The position numbers were made by a program, and so were the translations under genes. This document shows positions 32,800-41,693 of a stretch of DNA of 64,000 nt, piece by piece (positions within the stretch are counted from its first letter, which is position 1; each line of letters begins with the position of its first letter). The notes beneath the pieces are model-generated. The model worked only from the letters and a program-made list of their open reading frames with translations. It had not been told where the DNA came from and did no database searches. The stretch comes from an uncultured Candidatus Saccharibacteria bacterium (lineage in GTDB: Bacteria > Patescibacteriota > Saccharimonadia > Saccharimonadales > Saccharimonadaceae): the NCBI GenBank assembly GCA_938036625.1, contig CALHQH010000046.1, forward strand, positions 13,877 to 77,876, written 5' to 3'.

Positions 32800-34035
32800 T
32801 TATAGCGTAGGTTGAGCGCGCTGGCGCCGGCGACGCCACCACCATACCAGCCAGCCAGCTAGTGCGATAAGCAGTAAGCATAGGCTCAGCAGCAGTGCCG
32901 GCACAAAGTTGCTCATCAGCTCAGCCAGTGGACCCTGCGCAGCAAACGCACCCTTTTTCTTCTTCACCGTCATCCGTTTGGTGCCCGGCTTTTTATCTTT
33001 CTTGTCGTCCTTTTTCTCTGGTGGAGTAGCCGGTGGTTTTTCGCCAGTGGTTGGAGTACCGCTTTGGTATATCTTGACATAGTCGATAAGGAAGGTTTGG
33101 TTGGCAAACTTCTTCGATGAGTCGGGCGGGTGTTCCTCACTCTTCCACTCCACATAATCGTTGAGAATGACATACCACGTATCGTCAAAGACCTGCTTGA
33201 ATTGATTCGCATCCATGCCCATTTTTGCTGGTTTTTCTGCCGGAACTCGAGTGGTTGGATGACTTTTCTCATCGCCCGCTCGATAGTTATACACCAGCAC
33301 CGGCTGGTTATCAACAAAGAATCTGACCGTCTCACCATCGTATTCCGTCGCCCAGACATGCCAGTTGTTCGCCAATGTCACTGGGGATGGTATGAGGTTC
33401 TCTCGGCTATGCCCTAACCCCTTCGTCTTCCATATCTGCGATGATGGGCTGTGGTAGCAGCGAATATGCGTCGTCGACCATGTGTAGGTCGGTGTCCATG
33501 AATACCACTCTAGCATGTCGAGCTCACCATAGGGGTCATTCGCTTGCTTGTTGTTGCTACAGTTGGCAAGCGTCACACTATTGCGCAGCCAAATAGCTGG
33601 GCGCGTCCCATTCTCGCCATTCCAATTAATCTTCGCTCGTACCTCCACACGGAATGGTTTATGCCCATCGAGCACCCGACCCGACTCTACTCGCCCACTC
33701 TGGTAGCGTGTCATCTTGCCAGACGGGCACGGCTCTTGGCTGGCGTTGCTATCGCCCAGTGGCTCAGCCACACTCGACACACAGTGACGCCGGGTCGTAA
33801 TCTGCAAAGCGCCATTAGTCACTGCAACATTGTTGGCGCTATATGCCAAATGCTCCTTGCCATAATTATCTTTATTTTGCTGAAGAACCTTCCAATTCGA
33901 TAGTGACGTCGTAAACTCCTCGTTATACACCATCTGCCACTGCTGCGCCTGGGCAGCCCCACCAAACATCACCGACAGAGCACCCGCAACAAGGACACCC
34001 ACTACTCCATACACCAGCCCACCTTGTCGCTGCAC
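32800..34035 (-). CDS. Surface-anchored GH16 family glycosidase (laminarinase-like)
   Basis: A 411-residue extracellular glycosidase. A signal peptide (about residues 5-32, ending AAQA) is followed by a GH16 beta-jelly-roll (about 35-290) with the catalytic motif ExDxxE as GELDMLEWYS, plus NGTRPAIWLRNSVTLANC and NNWHVWATEYDGETVRFFVD. GH16 enzymes cut beta-1,3/1,4-glucans or related polysaccharides. A Pro/Lys/Asp linker (PPEKKDDKKDKKPGTK) leads to a C-terminal helix (VPALLLSLCLLLIALAGWLV) and an Arg tail. GTG at 34035 is chosen because GAGGAG lies 6 nt upstream and it puts the signal peptide at the N-terminus. The anchor design equals that of the spherulin-like enzyme at 15478-16767. Confidence 0.9.
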   Translation of the reverse strand: MQRQGGLVYGVVGVLVAGALSVMFGGAAQAQQWQMVYNEEFTTSLSNWKVLQQNKDNYGKEHLAYSANNVAVTNGALQITTRRHCVSSVAEPLGDSNASQEPCPSGKMTRYQSGRVESGRVLDGHKPFRVEVRAKINWNGENGTRPAIWLRNSVTLANCSNNKQANDPYGELDMLEWYSWTPTYTWSTTHIRCYHSPSSQIWKTKGLGHSRENLIPSPVTLANNWHVWATEYDGETVRFFVDNQPVLVYNYRAGDEKSHPTTRVPAEKPAKMGMDANQFKQVFDDTWYVILNDYVEWKSEEHPPDSSKKFANQTFLIDYVKIYQSGTPTTGEKPPATPPEKKDDKKDKKPGTKRMTVKKKKGAFAAQGPLAELMSNFVPALLLSLCLLLIALAGWLVWWWRRRRQRAQPTL

Positions 34036-34202
34036 TCCTATCTCCTCAGTCTGCACTATCCGCGCTTATATACGTTATTATATAAGTGTACACGTTTTGT
34101 CGGATTTTTCAATTGTTATAGCATGAGCGGTGTCTTGCAGGATAAAACACGGCGTTGCGTCGCAAGGCACACCACACCCACATCGCCGCACCTCTACCAC
34201 TC

Positions 34203-34240
34203 AATAGCACCCCTTGCTACGTGCTAAGAGGGGTGCTATT
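34203..34240. terminator. Hairpin between the GH16 and WhiB-like genes
   Basis: An 11-bp perfect inverted repeat AATAGCACCCC / GGGGTGCTATT with a loop of about 16 nt, T4 on the plus strand, about 50 bp after the WhiB-like gene on the minus strand. Confidence 0.55.
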
Positions 34241-34287
34241 TTGCTATAAAACGTATTGTTTGTGCGAGTGTATAGGTTGGTGTTTTA

Positions 34288-34734
34288 TCACAGACCGTCT
34301 GAGATTTGGGCTTTTTTGACTTGCCCTGCCCACCGACGCGCTGCTTCGCGCTGTCTCTTCGTTGTGCCACCAACAATCAAACTATCATCATCCTGCTCGC
34401 CCCTCATCGTGCGACCTAACTGACTTGCTAGACACTCATACTGCACCGAGCACATACTACACACCTGCTTTGCAAACTGTGCTCGCCGAGCGATATCGGC
34501 CTTCCGAGAATACTCTGGTTTGTTTGCATCAGGGCTGGGAACATCGAGGTCAAAGTAAAATGGGCCTTTTGAGCCACACGCCGCTAAGGCAATCCACTCC
34601 GACATATCTGGTACTTTCTTTCCCCGGAGCAGCTGCTCTGCAACATATCGCGCAGGGCTTACACCATCGCTCTTCATTCGTTCTCGCATTGCCTGTGTGG
34701 CAGGTGTTGGCTTTCTTGGTTGTTCGCGTTTCAT
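34288..34734 (-). CDS. WhiB-like iron-sulfur transcription factor
   Basis: A 148-residue protein with the WhiB signature. It has four cysteines: one in LAACGSKGP and three in QVCSMCSVQYEC. A glycine turn and basic helix follow (IVGGTTKRQREAARRW), matching the usual G[VI]WGGxxxxxR element used for DNA/sigma-factor contact. WhiB proteins bind a 4Fe-4S cluster and regulate redox or developmental genes with the primary sigma factor. They are best known from Actinobacteria and their phages. The N-terminal 50 residues are basic. The ribosome site before the ATG is weak. A second WhiB-like gene lies directly upstream on the same strand, 116 bp away. Confidence 0.85.
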   Translation of the reverse strand: MKREQPRKPTPATQAMRERMKSDGVSPARYVAEQLLRGKKVPDMSEWIALAACGSKGPFYFDLDVPSPDANKPEYSRKADIARRAQFAKQVCSMCSVQYECLASQLGRTMRGEQDDDSLIVGGTTKRQREAARRWAGQVKKAQISDGL

Positions 34735-34850
34735 AGATGTTTACTCTTTTGCTATAAAAATAACGTTAGCTTCTGCATTATTCCACACGCCTGTTATTTT
34801 GCCAAGCATAAGCAGAGTAGTGCGCTGCTTATCACCCTACCCCCCATTGC

Positions 34851-35567
34851 TCAGCGCCGCCGGACGTGCCGCCGCTTGGGTTTGGGTGCGCCCCACTGTT
34901 GGCGGTCGGCCTTGGCTGTACCACCCCGTATATTGCCAGTAGGAATGATACGCTGGTACCCCCGCAGCGCAAAGAGCAAGCACTCGGCCGCTACTGGGCA
35001 CTCAGCACAGTCTTCGCGCCGCTCGGGCTCTAGCCGCTGCCCTGTCTCAGCATCGATACACAGTGCCAAGCGAGCAAAAGCCTGCGGCGTGGGAATGTGC
35101 CCAATATGCCGCCGCTCGGCCATACACTGCTCTGCCCAGGCAATGCGTGCCCGAGGCGTGTCATTAGCATGAACAGCGTGGTGCATAGCACCCGTGAGCA
35201 TCGTGGACTGGCTCGGAAGGTCCACCGGTACGGATTCGTCCGTTAGTTGCTCCCGCTGCTTCGCTGTGAGGCCAGCACAGATCCCCGACACTCCTTCTCT
35301 CACCGCATATGCCGCACACACATCAATCACCGCACAACCAATGCAGCGCCGCAGCGCCAGTGCCGTGTCTTCTGGCTTGCCACTAAAATATTCTTCACTT
35401 GTGGCCGGGCTGCAGGCAGCATCGCGCATCCATTGCGGTGGGAGTGCCGCTCCCCTTTGCTGCCGCACGCGTATCCGCAAATAGAAGATACGCAACGCAA
35501 GGTCAGTTGGTGCGTAGCGTGGGAGTCGCTCTGGTCGTGATGGCTGTGCAGCTGGCTGCTCTTCCAT
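34851..35567 (-). CDS. WhiB-like protein with two Cys clusters
   Basis: The 238-residue product carries a WhiB domain at about residues 45-115: MRDAACSPATSEEYF, then RRCIGCAVIDVC and the turn/basic element GICAGLTAKQREQL. A second CxxCxxxxxC cluster, with two upstream cysteines, lies at about residues 150-225: AEQCMAERR, ALCIDAETG, EDCAECPVAAECLLFAL and GNIRGGTAKA. This looks like a degenerate or diverged second WhiB module. The C-terminus is Arg-rich. The ATG at 35567 has TACAAT 9 nt upstream and a weak AAGGAT site. The gene is divergent from the plus-strand P-loop kinase gene, with only 66 bp between start codons. Confidence 0.8.
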   Translation of the reverse strand: MEEQPAAQPSRPERLPRYAPTDLALRIFYLRIRVRQQRGAALPPQWMRDAACSPATSEEYFSGKPEDTALALRRCIGCAVIDVCAAYAVREGVSGICAGLTAKQREQLTDESVPVDLPSQSTMLTGAMHHAVHANDTPRARIAWAEQCMAERRHIGHIPTPQAFARLALCIDAETGQRLEPERREDCAECPVAAECLLFALRGYQRIIPTGNIRGGTAKADRQQWGAPKPKRRHVRRR

Positions 35568-35633
35568 ACTATCCTTATTGTACCATTCCCCGCGCCGCCA
35601 ACCATAAGCGTCATCATCTGCTATACTAGAAAC

Positions 35634-36209
35634 ATGAATCATCCATCTCACCCGACGACAATCCTTGCCTTCGTTGGCCTCTCAGGCGCAGGCAAGAGCG
35701 AGGCAGTCAACCACGTGGCACGCCTTGGCATCCCCAAGGTCTACGCTGGTGGCATCCTCTACGACGAAATGCGCCGCCGCGGCATCGCCATCACCCCGCA
35801 GTCGCAAGCCGAATTTCGCAAAGCCTGGCGCGAAGAGGCTGGCAAAGACATCATCATCCGCACTGCTGCCGAGCAAATGCAGCGCCTCGCCGCCGCCGGG
35901 CAGCGCCACATCCTCTTTGACGGGCTCTACTCCTGGACGGAGTACAAGTATCTCACCCACCACTTCCCGGGTGAGCTCGTTGTGGCGGCCATCGTCGCAC
36001 CCAAACAGCTCCGTCACCGCCGCCTTGCCCAGCGACCCGAGCGGCCCTTTACCGCGCAGGAAGCAATCGCCCGCGACTGGTCGGAAATTGAAGATATTGA
36101 AAAAGGTGGCCCCATCGCCATTGCCGATCACTTCATCTCCAACAGCCACGACCTCACCGAACTCCACCAGCAAGTCGACGCCCTCTGCCGCGAGATTGGT
36201 TGGATGTAA
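35634..36209 (+). CDS. P-loop nucleoside/nucleotide kinase-like protein (AAA/CoaE-like)
   Basis: A 191-residue P-loop NTPase. The Walker A motif AFVGLSGAGKSEAVNHVARL stands near the N-terminus, with AGGILYDEMRRRGI downstream, a Walker B-like HILFDGLYSW, and lid-type basic residues in LRHRRLAQRPERPF. The layout resembles dephospho-CoA kinase-related and adenylate-kinase-like proteins, and the substrate is not evident. TATACT lies 6 nt before the ATG with no ribosome site, so the mRNA is probably leaderless. A small palindrome (ATACCCC/GGGGTAT, 36211-36227) follows the stop codon. Confidence 0.8.
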   Translation: MNHPSHPTTILAFVGLSGAGKSEAVNHVARLGIPKVYAGGILYDEMRRRGIAITPQSQAEFRKAWREEAGKDIIIRTAAEQMQRLAAAGQRHILFDGLYSWTEYKYLTHHFPGELVVAAIVAPKQLRHRRLAQRPERPFTAQEAIARDWSEIEDIEKGGPIAIADHFISNSHDLTELHQQVDALCREIGWM

Positions 36210-36210
36210 A

Positions 36211-36227
36211 ATACCCCGGTGGGGTAT
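36211..36227. repeat. Short palindrome after the kinase gene
   Basis: ATACCCC-GGT-GGGGTAT right behind the stop codon and 17 bp before the next promoter. It has no T-run and may be a weak terminator or an operator. Confidence 0.4.
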
Positions 36228-36243
36228 ATAAATCATCAGATAA

Positions 36244-36272
36244 TTGACACAATACCCTTCCTCTGCTATAAT
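36244..36272 (+). promoter_or_regulatory. Consensus promoter
   Basis: Perfect TTGACA-17-TATAAT with a TG extension, about 67 bp upstream of the 36339 gene; the strongest promoter match in the window. Confidence 0.85.
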
Positions 36273-36338
36273 TCTCCCACAAATCACGTGTGTGTAAGGC
36301 AAATGCACACTACGATAATAGCCTAATACGAGGAGTAT

Positions 36339-36806
36339 ATGAACAACCAGCCAACGCCCCAGCAGCCTGCCACACCGCAGCCAGCACCACAACCACAACC
36401 AGCCGTGCAGCCACAACCGGTGGCCCAACCACAGCCGCAGCCGCAACAGACATATCAATATCAACAACCCTACCAGCAGCCAGTTGCGCCAGTGCCACAG
36501 CCAGCTATTCAGCCACAGCCAACACCATATGCCTATCCTCCCGTTCATTATGACAATCCTGGTGAGACGCTCGGTGTCATTGGATGCGTCTTGAACTTCT
36601 TTGGCATCTCTATCGGTGGTATTCTCCTTGGCATTATTTCGCGCAATAAGTCTAAGGAAGCCGGTATGTCTACAACGTGGGGTAACGTTAGTCTGGGCTG
36701 GGGCATCTTTGGGTCAGTCTGCTGGTGTCTTATCTGGCTTTTCTGGATACTTGTGTTTGTTGGTGTATTGTCCAAGCCATCTTGGTGGTACTATTATTAC
36801 TACTAA
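36339..36806 (+). CDS. Proline/glutamine-rich membrane protein (DUF4190-like)
   Basis: The 155-residue product has a disordered N-terminal half (about 1-70) made almost only of Pro, Gln, Ala and Val. Two hydrophobic segments follow at about 76-100 (LGVIGCVLNFFGISIGGILL) and 113-142 (GWGIFGSVCWCLIWLFWILV), joined by a short NKSKEAG loop. The double-helix arrangement with a conserved Gly-rich first helix resembles small DUF4190-type membrane proteins. The function is unknown. A consensus promoter, AGGAGTAT ahead of the ATG, and a strong terminator make it a well-defined single-gene unit, probably highly expressed. The C-terminus ends in five Tyr. Confidence 0.75.
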   Translation: MNNQPTPQQPATPQPAPQPQPAVQPQPVAQPQPQPQQTYQYQQPYQQPVAPVPQPAIQPQPTPYAYPPVHYDNPGETLGVIGCVLNFFGISIGGILLGIISRNKSKEAGMSTTWGNVSLGWGIFGSVCWCLIWLFWILVFVGVLSKPSWWYYYYY

Positions 36807-36823
36807 GCCACTTGCTTCGATAT

Positions 36824-36854
36824 AAAAATACCCAGCATACTACTGGGTATTTTT
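36824..36854 (+). terminator. Intrinsic terminator
   Basis: A stem AAAATACCCAG / CTGGGTATTTT with an 8-nt loop and a T5 tail, 18 bp after the stop codon. Confidence 0.9.
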
Positions 36855-37056
36855 ATGTAAAGTATTTTGGGAGTACCTTCTGCATTTTTAGAGCTTTCGT
36901 ATTCACCCCTCTACAATCATGATCTCTATTTCTCGGTAGCGATAGTAGGAGTGGGTATTCGAGAGGTTTGTGCCCTCACAGCAAAGTAAATAGCCATTAT
37001 TATACAGAAGCTTCACCAAAAAACCATACAGTAACGACTTTTGCAAGCAATTTATC

Positions 37057-37088
37057 CAAAAAATCGACATACATACTGTATGCCGATT
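37057..37088 (-). terminator. Intrinsic terminator of the dnaG-rpoD unit
   Basis: An 11-bp stem AATCGGCATAC / GTATGTCGATT (one G-U) with a T6 tail in the minus direction, 20 bp past the rpoD stop. Confidence 0.85.
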
Positions 37089-37108
37089 ATTCTCGTGTAC
37101 TACCCCCC

Positions 37109-38134
37109 CTACTGCTGCAAATACTCGTACAGCTTCTTGGCGTCCTTGTGCTTGCGCAGCTTGGCGAGGGCCTTGGCCTCAATCTGGCGGATGCGCTCGC
37201 GCGTCACGGCAAACTCCTGCCCAACTTCCTCCAGTGTATGGCTCTTGCCATTCTCCAGGCCAAAGCGCATTTTGATAATCTTCTGTTCGCGATCACTCAA
37301 GGTCGAGAGGATGTCTTGCACCTGCTCCTTGAGAAGCTGGTTGGAGGCCGATTCTTCAGGGCTGACCGTATCTTCGTCCTCAATAAAGTCCCCGAGCACC
37401 GACTCCTCCGAGTCGTCGCCATCGCGCCCCACACCAGCATCCAGGCTGCTAATGTCTTGCTTGATCTTCATCACATATTCGACCTTATCCGGCTCCATAT
37501 CGAGCTCTTTGGCAAGCTCGGTAATGGTTGGCTCGCGGTTGAGGTCTTGCGTGAGGCGGCGCTGGGTGCGCAGCAGCTTGTTGATCGTCTCCACCATGTG
37601 GACGGGGATGCGAATGGTGCGCGCTTGGTCGGCAATCGCACGGGTAATCGCCTGGCGAATCCACCAGGTGGCATAGGTACTAAACTTAAAGCCCTTGTCT
37701 GGGTCGAACTTCTCCACCGCCCGCAGCAGCCCGGTGTGCCCTTCTTGGATAAGATCAAGAAAATCAAGGCCACGACCACTATACCGCTTGGCAATGCTTA
37801 CCACCAGGCGCATATTAGCCTCGGCCATTTTGTCTTTGGCACGCTTATCGCCCTGTTTAATCCGGTAGGCTAAGTCTACCTCTTCGTCAGCACTCAGCAG
37901 CGGGATCTTGCCGATCTCGCGCAGGTGCAGCCGCACCGAGTCGTCGCTAATATCATCAAAGTATTGATTGCTGTTGAGAATCTCCTCCGGCGTGTCTTCT
38001 TCCTCAAGTGCCGCGAGGTCGGGCTCCATATCGTCGACGGCTGGATCCATCATCGGTGGCTGGGCATCGGGTGGCGCTGCCTGAGCTGTGGTTGCTGGTT
38101 TTTTTTGCTTGGTATCCTTATCGTCGGTTGCCAC
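37109..38134 (-). CDS. rpoD: RNA polymerase primary sigma factor
   Basis: A 341-residue sigma-70 factor. After a 65-residue acidic, low-complexity N-terminus it has region 1.2 ([20 protein letters not shown]), region 2 with the -10 recognition helix ([20 protein letters not shown]), region 3 ([20 protein letters not shown]) and region 4 ([20 protein letters not shown]). It therefore recognises -35/-10 promoters of the type seen across this window. It lacks the long non-conserved insertion of proteobacterial RpoD. It starts with GTG, which has AAGGAG upstream and overlaps the 3' end of dnaG by 17 bp. The dnaG-rpoD pairing recalls the macromolecular synthesis operon of other bacteria. Confidence 0.97.
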   Translation of the reverse strand: MATDDKDTKQKKPATTAQAAPPDAQPPMMDPAVDDMEPDLAALEEEDTPEEILNSNQYFDDISDDSVRLHLREIGKIPLLSADEEVDLAYRIKQGDKRAKDKMAEANMRLVVSIAKRYSGRGLDFLDLIQEGHTGLLRAVEKFDPDKGFKFSTYATWWIRQAITRAIADQARTIRIPVHMVETINKLLRTQRRLTQDLNREPTITELAKELDMEPDKVEYVMKIKQDISSLDAGVGRDGDDSEESVLGDFIEDEDTVSPEESASNQLLKEQVQDILSTLSDREQKIIKMRFGLENGKSHTLEEVGQEFAVTRERIRQIEAKALAKLRKHKDAKKLYEYLQQ

Positions 38135-39866
38135 GCGCTATCTCCTTGATTAATTGGTTCAGTTGCTGGCGCAAAGCGGCGGCGGCAGTCGTATCGCCGC
38201 TCTCTTCTGCTTGGCGCAGTTGGGTGGTGAGATGATGTTTGTGTTGCTGCTTGTGTTCGGTTTCGATTTGCCGCAAAAGCCTGGCGGTCTCGTAGTAGCG
38301 ATCGGTCTCGCTCCACGCACCATACCGAGCGTCGGCACGTACCCGCACCATTGTAATATACTCGTCAAAATTTTGCAATGCTGGCGGCGTGGTAGTGAGA
38401 GGCTGTGAGTGGTGCGCTGCATAGTACTGAGCCAAAGCCTGGCGCGCCTCCCCCGCAAAGAGCTGTGGGTCAATCCGCCCAAATAATTCTTGGCTTGGCC
38501 CATCGAGCATCGCCAGTGCAAGCACGTCGTCTTGTACGAGGTAGCGATTGCGTGGCGCGGCCGCTGCCGCCTTGACGGCCTTGCGGATGGGTGCGGACGG
38601 TGCGGTTTGCTGCGCTTTGGCCTGCACAGCCTGCACACTCGAACCCACTGCCTGAGCAATCTGCCGCTGGTAGTGCTCGCGCTCCACCGGGTCGCCCAAA
38701 CGATTAACAAGTGCCAGCCCAACCGTCGTAAACTGCCGCTTACCCGCTGCCGTGGTAAGATCGAGCTGCTGCCGATACTGCGCCAGGAGCCAATCCACTG
38801 CTGGCTGGGCCGCTGCAATCGCCTGCTGCCAGGCCGCTACCCCCTGCTGCTGAATAAGTTCATCAGGGTCTTTTACCCCTGCCGGCAGCGACACGACCTT
38901 CAGTTCCACTCCTGCTTGGGCGGCCAAACCAATCGCTCGCTCTGTGGCGGCCTGCCCGGCTTTATCACCATCAAAACTCAGGCGGATATCGCCCGCCAGC
39001 CGCTTGAGCGCCCGAATATGCTGCTCCGTCATGGCAGTGCCCGCCGTCGCCACTACTGCTGCTTCGCCCGCCTGATGGCTGCTTATCACATCCATATTAC
39101 CCTCGACAATCACGGCATAGTCTTGGGCCCGAATCGCCTGCTTTGCCTGCATCAAGCCAAAGACGTGCCGGCCTTTATCATAGAGCAATGTTTGGGGTGT
39201 GTTGAGGTATTTTGGTGCATTGGGCACATCAGCAATCAAGCGCGCCGTAAAGCCAATCACCTGCCCACCCGCATCCATTAATGGCACCATCATCCGCCCA
39301 CGAAAGAGATCGCCATCGTAGCGGTTCACCAAGCCCGCCTCGCGCAGCTCTGCCAGCGAGAAGCCTTTTTTCTTAAGATACGTTACCAGAGCCTGACCAT
39401 CACGGGGGGCATAGCCAATCTGAAACTGCTGGACAATCGCCTTGCTGAGCCGCCGCGTCCGAAACACATACGCCAGCGCATCCTGGCTCCGCACCAAGCA
39501 ATGCTGATAAAAATTCGCCGCCAGCCGGTGCGTCTCAAGCAGCCGCTGCTTGCGCCGCACCAGGTCGCGATTACCCTTCTGCTCATAGAGTGAGAGATCC
39601 ACCCCCGCCTTGCGCGCGAGTAACTCCAGCGCCTGCCGAAAATCCAACCCCTCTACCTCCATAATGAAGCTAAAGACATCGCCGCCCCGCCCGCTACTAA
39701 AATCATGCCAAATATTCTTCTCGGGGCTCACAAAAAAACTCGGTGTCCGCTCACTCGTAAAGGGGCTCAGGCCTTTGTAGCTCCGCCCCGCCCGCTTGAG
39801 CTGCACATACTCGCCCACCACATCCTCTATATTCAAGCGTGCCCGCACCTCTTCTTTGGCATCCAT
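38118..39866 (-). CDS. dnaG: DNA primase, zinc ligands lost
   Basis: A 582-residue DnaG primase that lays down RNA primers at the replication fork. The N-terminal CHC2-like region keeps the fold markers ([40 protein letters not shown]), but the four zinc ligands of CHC2 are Ser, Thr, Asp and Ser. The catalytic core keeps [20 protein letters not shown] and the Toprim residues [14 protein letters not shown] and [16 protein letters not shown]. The C-terminal 170 residues are helical, as for a helicase-binding domain. The start MDAKEEV at 39866 has TATACT 6 nt upstream and no ribosome site, indicating a leaderless transcript for the dnaG-rpoD operon. Confidence 0.95.
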   Translation of the reverse strand: MDAKEEVRARLNIEDVVGEYVQLKRAGRSYKGLSPFTSERTPSFFVSPEKNIWHDFSSGRGGDVFSFIMEVEGLDFRQALELLARKAGVDLSLYEQKGNRDLVRRKQRLLETHRLAANFYQHCLVRSQDALAYVFRTRRLSKAIVQQFQIGYAPRDGQALVTYLKKKGFSLAELREAGLVNRYDGDLFRGRMMVPLMDAGGQVIGFTARLIADVPNAPKYLNTPQTLLYDKGRHVFGLMQAKQAIRAQDYAVIVEGNMDVISSHQAGEAAVVATAGTAMTEQHIRALKRLAGDIRLSFDGDKAGQAATERAIGLAAQAGVELKVVSLPAGVKDPDELIQQQGVAAWQQAIAAAQPAVDWLLAQYRQQLDLTTAAGKRQFTTVGLALVNRLGDPVEREHYQRQIAQAVGSSVQAVQAKAQQTAPSAPIRKAVKAAAAAPRNRYLVQDDVLALAMLDGPSQELFGRIDPQLFAGEARQALAQYYAAHHSQPLTTTPPALQNFDEYITMVRVRADARYGAWSETDRYYETARLLRQIETEHKQQHKHHLTTQLRQAEESGDTTAAAALRQQLNQLIKEIARGNRR

Positions 39867-40072
39867 AGGTATAGTATAGCGCATATGGTGTGAGCCAATC
39901 GAAGTGTGCCTGTCCTCTTTTATTTTCTCACCCTCTCGCCAAGCTTGCTGCATCCACACTATCCTGTTTTTTGTCAGCGAGTAGTTACATTACATATGCT
40001 TAACAGCCAGGACGAGTAACGTAAGGCAATGGAGAAATATACTTACCTCTCGCCCAAAACATACGGTATTTT

Positions 40073-40130
40073 AGTATAGTATATAGGGGTATAGAGTATA
40101 TAGGGTAGAGGGGTATATACTATTTATACT
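40073..40130. repeat. TATA/GGG-rich repetitive stretch
   Basis: About 58 bp made of near-repeats of GTATATAGGG/GTATAGAG/GGGTAGAGG, with TATATAC at its end. It lies upstream of the 40208 gene, past the divergent dnaG promoter region. It may act as a regulatory or AT-rich opening region; the function is unknown. Confidence 0.5.
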
Positions 40131-40207
40131 TCATCCATCTGACCTCTGTTAGAGATTATGCTCTTTACCTCTGTTAGTGGTTGTGTTTAAATGGTATTAT
40201 AGTAACT

Positions 40208-41374
40208 ATGAATCCACAGCAACCATACACTCCCCAACCGAATGGTTCGGCACCGCAGCCCGAGCAACAGCCCCCGCAGCCCAATGCGCCGGCTGCTGCT
40301 CCGTATGTCCCCTATTATGCTACCCAAGCGGCGTCACACGGTGCGCAGGATTATGGCTATGGTGCATATAATCCGGCAACGCAAAGCCAGCCAACCCAGC
40401 CACCGTATCAAGAGCAGCCCACTCCTTCATCACCACAACCTCAGGCTGCTCCCTACCAGCCGTATCAGCCACCACACGACCAAACAGCCAGCCAACCAGC
40501 CGCGAGCTATGGCACAGGCCAGTCATACCACTACGCACCGCAGCCCGAGCAGCAGCCAGCCGCAGCGGCTCACTCAACCAACCCACAAACCACCGCAGAC
40601 ACGCCGCATGGCTACGCCAATGCTGATGCCTACCCAGGCGCCAACCAACCCACTGCGCAGCCCTACCAGCCACAAGCAGGCGGCTACACTGGCCAGGCGT
40701 ATGCCAACCCACAGCAGCCACTCGGCGCCACTGCCATGGCTGCTACCGGCGCAGAAGACCTTGGTGCAGCAAGCGAACCAGACACCTCCTTCCCAGTAGA
40801 CTACCTCAACGAGATTGCACCCAAGCAACAGCCAGTGCAGATGAACCGCTTTGCGGTGTTTGGGCTGATCGGCGGTGTGCTTTTGCTTGCCTTCGCCATT
40901 GTCATGATGATGGTCAACAGCCAGCCCAACTACACCAAGCAAGCCCAAAGCACGCTAGCCCGCATCGAGACCTTGCAAGCGGCCACCAAGGAGCAGCAGT
41001 CACGCCTGACAGAAAATGAGCTCTCAAGTATGAACACCACACTCACCACCTCGCTCGGTAGTATGGGGACAGAGCTCAAGTCGTCGCTCAAGGATGCGAA
41101 GATCAAGACCGAGCTAGTCGGCGACGCCAAAAAGACCGAAAAAGCCTACTCCGATAAGCTCTCCAAAACACTCGAAGACGCTTATCTCACTGGCTCGCTC
41201 GACCGCGTCTACGCACGCGAAATGAGCTACCAGCTGTCCATCCTCAAGAGCTACCTCCAGAAGCTCAAAACCGCCAGCGGCAACCGTAAAGCCATTGCCG
41301 ACTACGTTGCCACCAATAGCAAGACGCTCGACGCCGCCACCAAGTCATTCAGCAACTTTACCTCAACGAAGTAA
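40208..41374 (+). CDS. Proline/glutamine-rich single-span surface protein
   Basis: Function not recognised. The 388-residue product has a disordered Pro/Gln/Ala/Tyr-rich N-terminus (about 1-210), one membrane helix at about 216-240 (FAVFGLIGGVLLLAFAIVMM) and a C-terminal helical domain of about 150 residues with Ser/Thr/Lys-rich coiled-coil segments (LTENELSSMNTTLTTSLGSM). The layout repeats that of the gene at 11378-12436. TATTAT lies 7 nt before the ATG and no ribosome site is visible. Two copies of the ACCTCTGTTA motif (40142-40151, 40166-40176) lie immediately upstream. Confidence 0.8.
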   Translation: MNPQQPYTPQPNGSAPQPEQQPPQPNAPAAAPYVPYYATQAASHGAQDYGYGAYNPATQSQPTQPPYQEQPTPSSPQPQAAPYQPYQPPHDQTASQPAASYGTGQSYHYAPQPEQQPAAAAHSTNPQTTADTPHGYANADAYPGANQPTAQPYQPQAGGYTGQAYANPQQPLGATAMAATGAEDLGAASEPDTSFPVDYLNEIAPKQQPVQMNRFAVFGLIGGVLLLAFAIVMMMVNSQPNYTKQAQSTLARIETLQAATKEQQSRLTENELSSMNTTLTTSLGSMGTELKSSLKDAKIKTELVGDAKKTEKAYSDKLSKTLEDAYLTGSLDRVYAREMSYQLSILKSYLQKLKTASGNRKAIADYVATNSKTLDAATKSFSNFTSTK

Positions 41375-41398
41375 CGAGAGTACTTCTACCCTATCGAC

Positions 41399-41424
41399 AA
41401 AGCTCGCCTCTCTGGCGGGCTTTT
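41399..41424 (+). terminator. Intrinsic terminator
   Basis: A stem AAAGCTCGCC / GGCGGGCTTT (one G-U) with a T4 tail, 25 bp past the stop of the P/Q-rich gene. The following 270 bp (41425-41693) hold no gene or signal I recognise. Confidence 0.75.
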
Positions 41425-41693
41425 GCTGTATTAGGTATTCTGTTTGTATATAACTTTACGGAGCGGTTTTTTCTCCGCAGGGCACTGGATGATGCTGGTG
41501 TTTTATATGTGCCGATTGTCACGTTTCTCTAGCCGCTCTTCTTTGGGCTATTATAAATTTAAATACGAGAAGCCCCGCAGCGCTAATTCTCTTCTGTTAT
41601 TCTATTTGGTAGGGTGTATTTTAGGTATCAGAAGGTCGAAGTTTGGGAGTAGCCAGTAGCCGCATCTTACAGTGTTTTATCGAAACGTACGCC

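Noticed and set aside
38490..39281. Long plus-strand frame opposite dnaG
   Set aside because: Antisense shadow of the conserved primase core.
41444..41659. Small 71-codon plus-strand frame after the surface-protein terminator
   Set aside because: No ribosome site, promoter or convincing composition; left as empty spacer.
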